NCBI RefSeq assembly: GCF_018873765.1
Contig: NC_057921.1
Span: 68,747,557 to 68,811,556, forward strand
Origin: Telopea speciosissima
Lineage: Eukaryota; Streptophyta; Magnoliopsida; Proteales; Proteaceae
DNA: 64,000 bases
Direction of reading: 5' to 3'
Shown here: positions 29,395 to 41,430 of the stretch, piece by piece
Layout: every line of letters begins with the position of its first letter
Numbering within the stretch: position 1 is the first letter of the stretch
Program-made: the position numbers and the translations under genes
Notes under the pieces: model-generated
Databases searched by the model: none
Told to the model about the DNA's origin: nothing
What the model saw: the letters and a program-made list of their open reading frames with translations, nothing else

Positions 29395-30460
29395 GTTCCT
29401 CTGCTTCTTCTGCTGCACACACTCGCAGAGACGCACTCACACAGAAAGTGTTCAGCCAAGGAGAGGACGAAGATTAACTGATTTATTTTTATTGGTTCTG
29501 GATAAGCTTGCCAACTAATCGGTTGGGATCGGCCGACAGATACAATATCGATTCGGATCGGCTCATGCAGTCCAGATCAGGCTGTTTTACCCCTAATATT
29601 TAGTTTCGGTTTTATTTATATATTTACCCTTGGCCAGTACCCCTGGATCGATATCAATTATCAAATCAGTTAGGATCAGTATCGAAATAGTCTGATACCA
29701 ATAGGCCGATTCGATACTGATTCCTTGAACCATGGTGTCAATAGGGTTCAAAAATCGGTGAATTGAATTGGAAATCAGCCGATTCGTATTGGAATCAATC
29801 GGGATCAATTCTGAATTTTTATTGTTCTGGATTGGAATATTAACCTTGAGATTCCCCCGATCTTTCAGGTCGATTCTAGGGTTAATAGAACCAATTCCGA
29901 ACTGATCTGATTTGGAATTAGGAAAGCGATTCTGTCACTGATTCCTGATTTTAAAACCCTGGGTGTCAACCAATTGGTCCCGATCTTCGATCAAGTTCAA
30001 TGCCCAACAAATTAAGCCCGTTGATTTATTGAACGTTTAGTTAATCAGGACTCATAGATTATACATGAACACATTTATATTTGGTCAGTTGGTTGTGGAC
30101 ATAATCAAGGTTTAGTTAATTTGATTATAATCGATCTTTAAATGGATTAATTGGGCTAAATAGATTGTAAATAGGGCATAAAACAAGTTGATCAAACTAT
30201 CAACAAGCTAATTACTCTATCCAAAAAAAAAAAAACAAGCTAATTATGCGCTAAAGTAGGGCTGCAATAGGGCCAAGTTGGGCTGGGCTTTTTAAAACCC
30301 AATCTAACCTTGAGTCCCCTTTGTTGGGCCCAAGCCCAGCTTGACCCCTGACTTAGGGTTTGGAAAATCCAATCCTGACCCATCCTCAGAGTTGGGCCGG
30401 GCTGACCTGATTGACCCTGATTATGGAGTGAGAGGAAGGGAGAGATGCATGGACTGGACT
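29395..30460. other. upstream region of CRP1 with degenerate repeats
   Basis: The first ~60 bp upstream of 29394 are the CRP1 5' leader. From about 29510 to 29965 the DNA is dense in GATCGGTATCGAT-like words, a degenerate repeat also seen near 38190, 49860, 61630 and 62770. A family F piece (GGGCC-rich) lies at about 30253-30440. No gene was recognised. Confidence 0.45.
30253..30440. mobile_element. family F repeat, partial copy
   Basis: GGGCTGCAATAGGGCC at the left and alternating GGGCTGGGC / AGCCCAGC words resemble the GC-rich ends of the units at 17966 and 59140. The AT-rich centre is missing. Confidence 0.4.
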
Positions 30461-30641
30461 GAGTGTTGGGATTGATCGAAGAGAAAATTATCAATTATAC
30501 ATAAAATAACGCTATAATAAAATATATTATCACTTATTATCTTCATGCTGTCCGAGTGTTGGGATTGATCGAAGAGAAAATTATCAATTATACATAAAAT
30601 AACGCTATAATAAAATATATTATCACTTATTATTTTCATGC
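30461..30641. repeat. 93-bp tandem duplication
   Basis: GAGTGTTGGGATTGATCGAA starts at 30461 and again at 30554. The 87-bp shared body is identical except for one C/T change, so the duplication is recent. It lies directly before the CRP1 fragment. Confidence 0.95.
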
Positions 30642-30649
30642 AAGTGAGC

Positions 30650-30942
30650 GGTTAGCAGACAGGTTTTGTCAATTTAAACCTTATCATCCAATCGCTCACC
30701 CATACCAATAAGATGGAATCGCCGGTGCTGCAGAAATTGTCCAGCTCTACAGCCAGCTCCTGAATGAACTCATCAGGGCATTTGCCAAGGCTGGGGATCC
30801 TGACCGTGAAATGCTCTTCTTGGCCATGGTTCAAGGCCAAGGTTTGAGTCCCAAGACTGCTACTCTTGTTGCGCTAATCTCTGCTCTGGGCAATCTGGGT
30901 CGTACTAGAGATGAAAGAAGGGGGCTCGAAGCCCAGGACCCA
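30650..30942 (+). pseudogene. inverted partial copy of CRP1 exon 1
   Basis: This stretch matches the CRP1 coding strand of about 28750-28420 (residues MESPVLQKL, then [21 protein letters not shown]). It is more than 90% identical by eye, in the opposite orientation to the gene and only about 1.3 kb upstream of the CRP1 start. Two internal deletions of about 23-24 bp and several base changes break the frame. It starts and ends inside the exon, so it does not show whether DNA or RNA was copied. No function is expected, though antisense or hairpin RNA with CRP1 is possible. Confidence 0.9.
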
Positions 30943-31352
30943 CTTGTGACATGATCACCCTACCCCTGCTTTTGCTGTCGTTTAGCGGGGCTGAACGCTC
31001 CAGCTCTCGCCACGGCTGGATAGAATCCTTTGCCTTGATGAATGCCACACTCTATTAATTGCTTCTAGTTCTGTGCCTTTCAAGCAACCAGAAGGCAAAA
31101 AATATGAAATCAGATCTCAAAATGATTTCATAGTTTGAAATCAAAAGACGAAAACCTATGAAATTCAAATCTGGGCCACAACCTCTTGGTTTTTCAGTAG
31201 CTATACTCTCTGTGCACAATCTAACAGAGAGACCACCTTATCAAGAGAAGAGAAGAGAACTTCAATGACCACAGTACTCTATACTCATCAATTAAATGCT
31301 TGGTAGGTTCTTGGAAAATGAAAAACACTGCAGTGTCAAACGGAAAACATTC

Positions 31353-31532
31353 CAGATCCTCTACTGCCGAGCTGCCCGGCAGGACAGCGCTGCCCAGATA
31401 CGATGAGGCACGCAATGACCGCCTTACCCCCACTCGGGCAAGACGCTCGGACAGGGGTAAGGCAGTCATTGTACACCTCACTTTGTCTGGACAGCACGGT
31501 CCTGTCGGGCAGCTCGGCAGTAGAGGATCCAA
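31353..31532. mobile_element. MITE-like element, family B, copy 2
   Basis: GATCCTCTACTGCCGAGCTGCC-type left end (first 20 bases identical in inverse complement to the right end). Inner arms CCGCCTTACCCC and GGGGTAAGGC also pair. It is the best preserved of the three copies. Confidence 0.8.
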
Positions 31533-32329
31533 ATTAACATATCCTTGCACTCCTAACTCATTCCCAGGAAGGATCAGAAGTTTACAACCAAGTAAAAACA
31601 TTTCTGCAGATTCCAGCGTACCAAATAAAATTTGAAACTTCTAAGAATTGTGAAACAAAGGGCCAGTACTTAATCCTCTCACTTTTACCAACACCTTCAG
31701 TACAAGCCTCTGTCCTTTTACAAAAACTAGTTGAGCCCGTATTCATTGCAGTCCATAAGCCCACTCAATCAATATCTCACAATAGTGAATGCCAGCACAA
31801 AGGCCTTCCAATACTGCTGCATGCTTATAGAAAAAATTGAATCTGTATTTTAGGATCATATGAGTTGAGCTCACCCCCAATGAATTTCTCCTTCTGTTGC
31901 AAAAAAAAAAAAAATGTCACCAATTTCATCAATATTTTTGCAATGAATGAAATTACTCTCCCAAAGTTATGGGGCTATTTTGCGAAATTCTTCAGAGAGT
32001 GTTGTCTTGTGTCCCTAGGTATTCTCTACCTATTCACCTGTGTTGATTTGAGGTACAAGTATCCTTTTTTTGAAGATCGTTTGAATTTTTGTTGGGAAAT
32101 TACTCCAATCTGTATATGAAAAATGTATCAATGGCAAAACTTTGACATGGAGTAAACTAAACCAGCCCAAATTATAGTATTAACCGTATCTATATGGAAG
32201 ATGGGCATGTGACAATTCAATCTGCGTACGTTGGGGAATAATGCATAGTGGTTAGATAGAAACCGAACTGTTGTTAACAAATTCTAATATGGAAGAAGAA
32301 AATAATGAGAGAGAGAGAGAGATGTACAA

Positions 32330-32650
32330 ATTGAAACATATCCACGATGCGGATAACACAAGGTAACAAAAGAAAGAACAATTAAACAATGACAACACAA
32401 GGATATACATGATCCAGCGAGATGCTTATGTCCACAATGAGATGAGAGCGACTTCATTAGTAATGAAAGTGTTACAAACTCTCTTCCTCGTGCCTCTCTA
32501 TTTACAAAAAATTCTCTCTAATCCAAATGATCTCCCATCGCTACTAATATAAAGGAAAAATATAAAAATTCCCTCAAGGCCTACGGGATTTTAACCGCCC
32601 TTTAGATACAATCCACATCCCACATCATAGGATACAAGACATCAATCCAC
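32330..32650. mobile_element. Copia-type LTR fragment (fossil)
   Basis: The order of words GGATATACATGATCCAGC, ATGCTTATGTCCAC, GAGATGAGAGCGACTTCATTAG and CTCCTCGTGCCTCTCT-like resembles a widespread plant Copia LTR as remembered. No coding part is attached, so it is a broken fragment. Orientation and exact ends are uncertain. Confidence 0.4.
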
Positions 32651-34376
32651 AACAAGAGAGAGAGAGAGAGAGAGAGTTCCTACGTATGCCGCTAGTGGGA
32701 GGAATCTTGCATGCTACACTACTGGGGACGAGAGAGGATTTCTAATGCCACCAATGTGAAAAATCTCGCATGCCACACCAATGGGAGATGGGGAACTCGT
32801 TCCTCAATAACGAGCAGAGAAATAGAATCTCAAAGAAGAGAAGAGTGTGAGAGGAAATCCCATGATGGCGTCGTGGTGAGAAAACCTTTTCCCAACAAAT
32901 AAAAAGAGAAACATATGATTAATGGATAAAGTCAAGAATTGCAAGTGCTTCAACCCCACAATTTACAATCTAATTGGTTAATTTTTTTCCATCGAATTTG
33001 TACCTTGTTCTTAATATTAGAATTGAAAGCAAAGGAGAATTGTGTGTTCAGCAAGGGACTACATGGGGAATCTTTTAATTTGACAGGTGGTAATCATCAT
33101 CGTAAGCACTCTGTGGATTCATTCCCATATATTCTCATTCCTTTAGGAAATTCAGGGGTTTTTTTTTTTTTTTCTTATGTTGTTGGTTCTTTGTTGAAAT
33201 GGAATAACTCACCCAATTGGATGATGTAGTGTTGAAACATTTTGTCAAATGGATGATATGCATCTCCTAACGAAGTCACCTCCCTTACCTACTACCCCCA
33301 TAGGAGACTCCAATATCAGAAATTTTCAGTTAAAAGCCTCAGGACCTTCTAGGTTGACCTCTTATTTTTAATTGACTTATCCAGTTAACAAAGTCTAGAA
33401 AATTTTCTAGTGATTAACAACTTTTAACGAACCAGATTTTGTTCAAGATTTATGTTTTATTTTCAATTTAGAGACTAGGGTATATAATTACATCGAACCA
33501 ATAAAATGTAAGTATCCAGAACTGAATGTTTTGGATCATATACAGAGTATTATTCGTTTGTGGTACTCTTTTTTCTATTTCATATCTCATTCATTCTTTT
33601 GTTTTTTTTGGGTAGAAATATCTCATTCATTAATCCTGGGTCTACATGAGTGGTTGAGTCTTCATCAAGGGGGTAAAATAGAGCCAAAAAAAATATAATT
33701 AAGGGTGTAACCGTTTAAGAAATAAGAACACAATATTATTAGAAAAAAAATAAAAACTAAGGTTGTAAGAAAATACAAATTATTATGTGTATAATATAGT
33801 TTCTATTGTTTGCAACATCCCAAATAAAAGTTACAATCTTGAGTCCTTAGTGTGGTAGACCAGAGCTTCTTTTTTGTTTCTTGTGTGGGGTACAAGAGAT
33901 TTTATTAACGGAGTTGTATATATTCACTTCAGGATCGAGTTTTCCTTCACCCATAGTAAAAGAGATTCTTTTGCCTTTTTCTTTGACCATGGTTATTGCT
34001 CATTGGTACCATCCAATGACAAGAGGAAGGATATTTTCAAATTTGTTAGTAGGTGGTAAAAATTTGTTGATGAGATCGATGAAAGTCCTATTATATGATC
34101 ACATCATCAGTGGATTGAGGATTAAATTCTTCCGACACCATTGGTGAAGGAAAACTTTTATCTTCACACTTAAAAATCATTAAACCATATCATATGCTTT
34201 CATTTGGTCTTGAAAATGAAATGGACTCATTACCATTTCTATCACCAATGTTAACACATGAAAACAAATTGATTTTCCATTTTTTGAAAAATCAAAATGA
34301 TTATTTTTTTAACAATTTGGGAAAATAGTATGGTTTTATATGAGGATATTTTCTTTTTCTCCATTCTCTTTCAAGT

Positions 34377-34716
34377 AAGGGCATCAAATTCGAGTCCGAA
34401 CTTCGACTTCAGTACACTAATTGAATATTGAATCGAATCCAACAAAAAACAATAACAAACCGGAAGATAAATTTTTTTAAAAAAAAGTTGTTTCGCCAAT
34501 TTTTTTTTATAATATGTATCTAAAAAAGGCAAAACCAAACAGGATTAAAACCGATAGCAAATAATAAGAACTCGTAAAAGAAAATTGGAACCCAACCAAA
34601 CTAGATTGAAACCAAACTTCACCTTAACGATTTGGCTCCAATTTGGACCAATACATATCCAAAACCAATTCAACCCGATCAAAAACAAACTGAACTGACT
34701 GATTGACACCCCTAAT
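34377..34716. mobile_element. hAT-like MITE with TAAGGGTGTCAA-type ends, copy 1
   Basis: The left end TAAGGGCATCAAATT and the right end GATTGACACCCCTAAT are imperfect inverse complements 340 bp apart. The interior has repeated CCGAA/CCAAAC words. A second unit of this type is at 62932-63147. No target duplication was identified. Confidence 0.45.
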
Positions 34717-36029
34717 TTTGAGGCATCACCTGTTGTCCCCTTTTTATTTTACAATGACTAATTAACTCTTAAATCTCCACATGGTTATCATATTTCGTGT
34801 TTTTTCTTCCATGTAGAGCATACTACAACTTTGTTAATCACTTATATTTAACTCCAGCGAAAGCATAACAACTTTCAATAGGTTTGTAGGCTTTTGGTCA
34901 TAGGGAGGAGAAGCTGTCTACAGATTTGCATGCTTATCAAAACCAAGTTGGAATAACCAAATTAATGTTGATAATGGAGTTGGGTTAATTAATTAATGAC
35001 CTACAACAAGAGTTAGATGCATGAATGGTAGAACTAATGAGAACCCTTAAAACATATAAACAAAGATATGATTCGATCACAAAGAATCTTACACAAAGAG
35101 TTGGGCCGGGGGAGATAATTAAACTTCCTAATCATTTACCACGATTTTGATTTGCTGCAACTCTAGTGTGCTTTACAAGTGTTATCGTAGTGGAGTGTTT
35201 GCATTATTAATCAAATTTAAATATGGGACCAAATTAAATTAAAGCACACTGAAAAGAGATGGTACAATTAAAGTGAAATTGAAATGGATAATGTGAACAT
35301 ATATATATATATATATGGGTGAAGGAACAACTTCTATATATCTTCCTTTCCAATGAGGTTAAATAATTCAAGATTTGAACAAATAAGTAAATAATAGAAG
35401 AACCAATTCTGTGTTGAATCAAATCTAGCTACCTACGAGAGATATAGAATTTCTATGAAGAGAATATATATAAATATAGGCAAGTGAATATATATGAGGA
35501 GCTCGTATAGATTAAGCAATAGTGCTCCGATCCCTTTATGGACGCATGCGTCCAGCTCTTTCCTCTTTGTGTGTTATTGTTAGTGTTAACTTTATTAGTG
35601 TGCGAATTAGAATAGGATTAACATCCTAATCGATCTCTATTAATGTTCTCAATTGCACAGCGCCGCAGCCGCAGGCATGCAGTAACTAGGTGATGACGTC
35701 AAACAAATAGGGCAGATTTAAGTTCACTTAGGTCATGATAATATCACAATAATTGGAATCATATCGCTGCAATAGGAGTGGCTAATGATCATGGATATAT
35801 ATAATCACATGCCCCTAAACTCTAAACTTCAGCATAATCAAATTTTTAATGATTTCAGTTTCTAAAGTAGATACCCATTACGTACCACTAGCACCATCCA
35901 GCAATGGACCCAAAAAAAATCTCCGTCCTCCCGGCTGGCCGTCAGAAATAGTCTCACATCGATTATTTGGGACCTTGAATATAGTTTGTCTCCATATACT
36001 TGTTGAAACCTTCATCTATTGTAGATTGA

Positions 36030-36055
36030 AAATTCAACATAGTATCAGAGCACCG
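36030..36055 (+). mobile_element. LTR-retrotransposon remnant: LTR end plus primer-binding site
   Basis: ATTCAACA (LTR end) is directly followed by TAGTATCAGAGCACCG, a near match to the initiator-Met primer site. CTCACATCGATTATTTGGG about 100 bp upstream is typical of plant LTR/TRIM ends. It is a broken fossil with no coding domain. Confidence 0.45.
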
Positions 36056-37083
36056 TGTCTTTTTCCACGCATATGGTCATTCTGTCTATACATATCTCAC
36101 GTCTTGAATTGGTGGAAATCAAGTTCATTAATTGATAATCGAGGTGGGACTATTCCCGACATCTTCTTCTGAAACGAGACAGGGAAGGTAGGATCTCATA
36201 TCCTTTTGAGAGTTATCTACCCATGGCCAAGGATCAAAAAAAGAATTGAATTTTGTAGGCATGGAATGATGATTGATCATGAGTATACCAACTTATAGAT
36301 GCCAAAAGAACCCTAAAAGGCTTCCGCCCACGGGATAAAAACTGAATAAAGTTTATCACTCCCTTGAGCAAGCTATCTCATTCAAAACTTTAAAGATCCA
36401 ATCTTGAAAAAAAATCAAGAATCTTTAGATTTCCCATATTATACCTTTCATTCTTTATTTTGTCAAAAAAATAAAAAACTCCATGCATGTCTCCTAAAAC
36501 CCAATTAGTGTGTACGCTGTTTTGATATTAGTGAGTTTATAGGTCGCTAGTTGGTTTATGAGATCTTCAAGATTTTAGCACAAATACATACGTCAAAGAG
36601 AAGATACATCACCAACAAAGTCGTATATAGGTCCCTTATGAGAGGAACCTAAGAACCTGACTGGGCAAGGAACCTAAGACGAGTTAAGTTCTTTTTCCTT
36701 CATTTGGTGTACGATGCTCGATCGGTTCCTCAATTCCAAGTCTCGTAACTTGTGTGAATAATAAAAAAGCTTTTGATACTTCAGCCCGATCAAGTTAAAA
36801 AGAAAAACGTCAATATGACAAATGGTAGACCTCAAAATTTTCCCCTCTCTCTCCATCAAATCAATAACTCAATCTTATCTCAACTAAATAGGATCGAGTA
36901 AATTGATCATTTTTCTCTAGTCATCTTTATTACTAATTCTAAAATATGCATGCATGTTCCTCACCATTTTCTTAATTAACTATTTTAGAGTCTAACCCAG
37001 TCATTTTGGTGTACTCAAAAAACCTTCAAACGATTTACTTATGATTTATCATGTATCAAAGTTTCTCCTTAGATTAACTCTAA

Positions 37084-37086
<3 letters not shown>

Positions 37087-37114
<28 letters not shown>
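37087..37114. repeat. CT microsatellite
   Basis: Perfect TC dinucleotide run. Confidence 0.9.
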
Positions 37115-37120
<6 letters not shown>

Positions 37121-37356
37121 CCAAAAGGAGGGCAGACATCTTTGAATGGCAAGATAATGGGTATAATATCTGATGACTTGATGGATATTGTGGCAGAAGT
37201 GAGGGCACCAACCAAGAGAGAAGCTTCTTAAAGGTAGATTCTTCTTCTTTATTTTATTTAATTATTATCATTATTACCATTATTATTTTAGTTTTTAGGG
37301 TCAAATACTCAATAGGAGAGAATAGAGACTGGAGAGAGAGAGTTTTTCTAGTCTCT

Positions 37357-37490
37357 TTTTTTTTTTTTTTTTTTGGCTCAGGTCTAAGATAACTCACAAT
37401 ATGCAGACCCTGACACGCTTTACCAACATAGCATGTATTTGCCAATTTGCTCCCCCTCCCCACTAGGAGACCAACCAGGGGCATGAAAAA
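37357..37490 (-). repeat. possible SINE/LINE 3' end with A-tail
   Basis: On the minus strand, GGTCTCCTAGTGGGGAGGG ... CAGGGTCTGCATATTGTGAG ends in TGAGCC plus a long A-run (T-run at 37357-37374 on the plus strand). This looks like a retroposed 3' end. The family is not recognised. Confidence 0.35.
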
Positions 37491-37536
37491 GGTGTTTTAT
37501 CTGATTCTCTTACTGTCTCTCCTTCCTCTCATACTA

Positions 37537-37562
37537 ATATATATATATATATATATATATTA
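37537..37562. repeat. TA microsatellite
   Basis: Perfect AT dinucleotide run. Confidence 0.9.
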
Positions 37563-39193
37563 AAAGGCAACATACGCATAGGCAGATATGAATTTGCTTT
37601 TCAGATTTATATAATTGCCTCATAACTAATCACAAAAGATACAAACCCTTGGTGTTTAAGGTTTTTTCTTTCCCCCCTCAACAATCTTTTATTTTTTTTT
37701 TTCCGGTAATCCCCTCGACAATCTAAAACAAACAAGAATATCTTTTTTGAAAAACCTTAAAAAAAAAAGAAGAAGAGAACTCTACGGTGATGGGACCATT
37801 AGAAGGTTCTCAAAGTTGCTTACACCAGAAGGCCGGGATTTAACTACATTCATAGCTTAATGGAGTTTATTATATTAATACTAAAATAAACTTGGCCGGA
37901 GAGAAGGTTTTTAAGATTGGAAAAGAATCTGATGACGGTTTCGATCTAAATATTTGTCACATAGAAACTCAAATGGGTCTCAAAATTTGTGGAATTAGTC
38001 GAACCCAGTGTTCTTTGCTTACATATCAATTTTCAATCGAATCTGGATATACCAATTACAAAATAGATATTTGAAAATTCAGAGTATGATCGAAGAGTGC
38101 ATAGTAATGATTAAAGACTTCAAGTAACCATAGATGTGTAAAGACATATAAAATGAGGACATAAACATGCCAATCATGATATTAAGTATCAGTATCGTAA
38201 CAGCAGATCAGCCGATACATAATCGATGATACGTTACCAATATGGATCGGTGTTGTCGATATCTATTGAAATTAAAATGATCCAAAAAAATCAAATTTTT
38301 ATTCAAATTTGAGGGCAAAATGCTCCAATCTAACCTGATACGACTCATATTGTGATTTAAATCCCTAACACACTAATACACTTGACTGTATTTGATTGAA
38401 TTAGATTCTAAAATTCGAATCGTACAACACCACAATAGAATTGTACTATAAATTTTATTGGGGAAAAAAAAAAAAAAAACCATGTTTAATACATTTGCAA
38501 GAACATATATCAAGCATGGAACATGGTTCTTTGTTCATCAACCACATTGATTTACAAGAATTTAGCTTCTTTCACTGAGGATATTTTGGATCCCCCTTAG
38601 GTGATGTTGATGTTTCTCTGCCTTGTTGAGTTTGTACCAACCCACCATGTACCTATTAGATCAAAATGCACTAAATTTTATGTATTCAATTAGTGGGATT
38701 GCCTCTCATTTTTAGTTCATATGTTTTGGGAGATAAGTCAGCATGAAAAGATTCTTGGAGAATTTTTTTATTTTTTATTTTTTTTTGGATGTATGCATAA
38801 CACACGCTGCAATATTATTTTTGAAAAAAAGACCAAGTTTTCCTTCACCTACGTCAAGGGAGAATTCCTTGATGGATTGGTGCGAATAATTCATATCTAT
38901 AGCCATTGATGGTTGTACGGTTTCTTGACTACACGGTTACGAAAAGTTTTCTCCTTAAAAAAAATACAAAAACAAAGAAGAAAAAATTCGTCTAAGCGAT
39001 CTATTCATAAAAGAATCTCCAAGTAAATGCTTTGTCTTTTTTGTGTGGAAAAGTTAAATAGTAGTTTTGAATGTTAGATGCTTAAAGAATGGTGAAGATT
39101 GTTCAAGTATCAAATTTTAAAGTATAATTCAATCAAACTCTCTAGTGTATTGGTATATGTATTACTATATACACATAGGTTATACGGGGAAGT

Positions 39194-39353
39194 GTTCTCT
39201 ATGTGGTATGCATGGGCCATGCCGTGCATAGCAGCCAATGACAACCTGCGCCAAAACACATTGGAGGCAGAATTTCCATCATTCATGGGGGTGCTCCAAT
39301 CATTTTCACCCCGCATGTGTCTAGGCATGGCCCATGTGTCCCACGCAGAGAAC
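39194..39353. mobile_element. MITE-like element, family A, copy 2 (diverged)
   Basis: GTTCTCTATGTGG...GCATGGGCCATGCC at the left and GGCATGGCCCATG...GCAGAGAAC at the right form the inverted arms. The arms match the family A plan but have diverged. Confidence 0.5.
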
Positions 39354-39865
39354 GTTTCTCCAAATTATACATATGCTTTTGTTGACCACTACTATGCATT
39401 TTTTCGAAGGCCTGGATTTATATTTTACCATTTGGCAAATTCCGATTAAGTGAAACTTCACATATGAGGTTCTTGAGGTCTACCTATCTATAAAATTTGG
39501 GCTTCACTTGAACAATCAAGTGGTAAATATTTACGATTTAGCTTAAAAATCTGTTACCCCTTCCCCTCCTTCCCCACCTCCCCCCCTCCCCCCTTCCCAA
39601 AAAAAATAAATTATAGTAATACATACATTTTAAAAGACTAAGGAGAGTTATTGAGCAAGCGGCATAGAGAAACACACCAATAATGTGGAGCAAAATGGTT
39701 TTGTACATGGTCAACCAGGTCATTTCTTGTAAGGAAGAGAGAGATAGAGGATGCCAAGACCTTCCCCTGCTGTTCAGATCTTTTTCCAACAAAAAATAAA
39801 AGTAGCATTTTTAAAAGGCTTTATTAAAAAAATTGGAAATAGAACCCTACTTGATTGTATGTACC

Positions 39866-39985
39866 GCACGGATCCTGCACCCAGACATAAGGTTGCACGA
39901 AATGAGTGCCGCACCCTCAAGTATTTTTGCTTTTTTATAGGGACATGGCTGTCATTTCAAGCAACCCTGTGTCTAGGAATTGGGC
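39866..39985. mobile_element. short inverted-repeat element (family D)
   Basis: TGCACCCAGACATAAGGTTGC...AATGAGTGCCGCACCC at the left pairs loosely with GGGACATGGCTGTCATTTCAAGCAACC...GTGTCTAGG at the right. A similar unit (GACTGCCGCACCCCCATG ... CTATGCCTGGGG) lies at about 18572-18676. Confidence 0.4.
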
Positions 39986-40002
39986 CATCTCGCAAGTGAC
40001 CA

Positions 40003-40166
40003 AATAACATTTGTTTCTCTGATTGAGCTCCTCTCCTAGGAGCCCAACATCCAAGGAGTGCCCCTAAATGGCAGACAGATGGGCCTCCCATTTAGGGGGC
40101 AGGGTGGTTATTTCGCCCACCACCATTTGTCTGGGCGCAGCCTACGCTACAGGCACAGAGAACATT
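40003..40166. mobile_element. MITE-like element, family A, copy 3
   Basis: The right end GGCACAGAGAACATTT is the clear family A terminus. The left (AACATTTGTTTCTCTG) is more diverged. The inner GGGGGCAGGGTGGTTATTTCGCCCA is nearly the same as in the copy at 46125. Confidence 0.5.
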
Positions 40167-40399
40167 TGGCCAAAAATAAAATAGATAAATACGGATGGAG
40201 GAACTATCTGCACTTTGTACTATATAGTTAGCAATTGTTAAAGTGTGGCAACAAGACGGGCCCTTAGAGTTTGGTTCCTCTACACATACCAACGGGTAGA
40301 CGTACATGCAAGAGCCAACCACTAGTCCTATTTTTTCCATTTACAAGGGGAGGAGGGATTTTTATGAAAACAAAATTAAAATGTGATTGAGTTTCACAT

Positions 40400-41430
40400 G
40401 TACGTTCACCTGTTGGTACGTGCAGATGATTTATTCTCGGGCTCTTAGCCTCTTATGACTGCCAGGCTGTGCCATGGTTCTTTTCCGTGGTTCTGCCACG
40501 AGTTACTTACAATTTGTATCCATTTTCCATCTTTACCCCCTCGCTGCCCTTAATCGCAACACGATCCAATGGTCAAAGGACTGCCCCATAATATTCATGT
40601 GATCCTATTGGGTCCTACACATAAAATGAAAAAAAAAAAAAATGTGTTAGTGGGTTGCACTACCATAATATATAGCCATGCTTCTCCCGAACGCTATCCT
40701 TAAATACTACTCCTCCCACTCGTGTGCTTTGTCCTACACTATTCTTTTACTATTATACCCTCTAGGACACACCCCAGCCACACATTGTGTAAAAGGTCAT
40801 TCTTTTTGGAATCATAAGAAAGGGGTATATGATGGACCTGTCATCAGTCATGAGACTCTCAGGCAGGATACCAAAGCCATGGACAGTGCATGTGACTGAC
40901 ACGTGGCAATCTAGGGATACATGCCCATGTGGGATGTTACTATTCGCCATACACAAACGTCTCCCGGCCTGGATACCGTCCTTTTGTGCTTGAATCAGTG
41001 AACTTTGGATCCTAAAACCAAAAACTGGTGCCGCAAATGCATGGTCTGATCACTAATGGCCAATCATCTGAACCATTCCCATTCTCCCCGACAACTTCGT
41101 TTCCCACTTAACTGCCACGTGTCCTCTTCACTCCATCATTTACTGCTCGTTACCGTTATACCACGTATGGCGGCGCACTACGTACCCTTTTCCGTTCACC
41201 GTTTAACGGTTATTCTTATTTTTCCCACCCTTTTCTCTCTCTCTCGGTCCCTCTCTCTCCTCTTCACTCCCTCTTCCCGCAACCTCCTCCCGTGCACAAG
41301 GCACAACACACTGGTCTCTCTTGCTCCCTCGAATTCTATATAAAGGAAACCCCACAACCACCTCTCAATCAAAAAGAAGCACACTCCTCCTCCGTTTGTG
41401 AGAGAGAGCTCTTCAAGTTCCAGTTCCGCC
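40400..41430 (+). promoter_or_regulatory. CYP78A promoter and 5' leader
   Basis: TATATAAA at 41337-41344 lies 87 bp before the start codon, a normal distance for a TATA box with a short leader. The leader is CT/AG-rich and carries AGAGAGAG just before the ATG. Upstream, CACGTG-like and TGACACGTGGC words (about 40897) are possible ABRE or G-box sites. Confidence 0.6.

Larger units (their letters stand above)
30943..34376. other. repeat-rich intergenic region
   Basis: Contains one family B MITE (31353-31532), a Copia-like LTR piece (about 32330-32650) and AG microsatellites (32308-32322, 32653-32677). A minus-strand open stretch at 31760-31630 (GLWTAMNTGSTSFCKR...ERIKYWPFVSQFLE) looks protein-like but was not recognised. 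No whole gene is seen. Confidence 0.45.
34717..39193. other. intergenic region, no gene recognised
   Basis: AT-rich, with TA (35298-35316, 37537-37562) and CT (37087-37114) repeats, an LTR end/primer-site fossil at about 36030-36055, a possible SINE/LINE tail at 37357-37490, and TATCGAT-type repeat debris near 38180-38265. No coding region was supported. Confidence 0.5.
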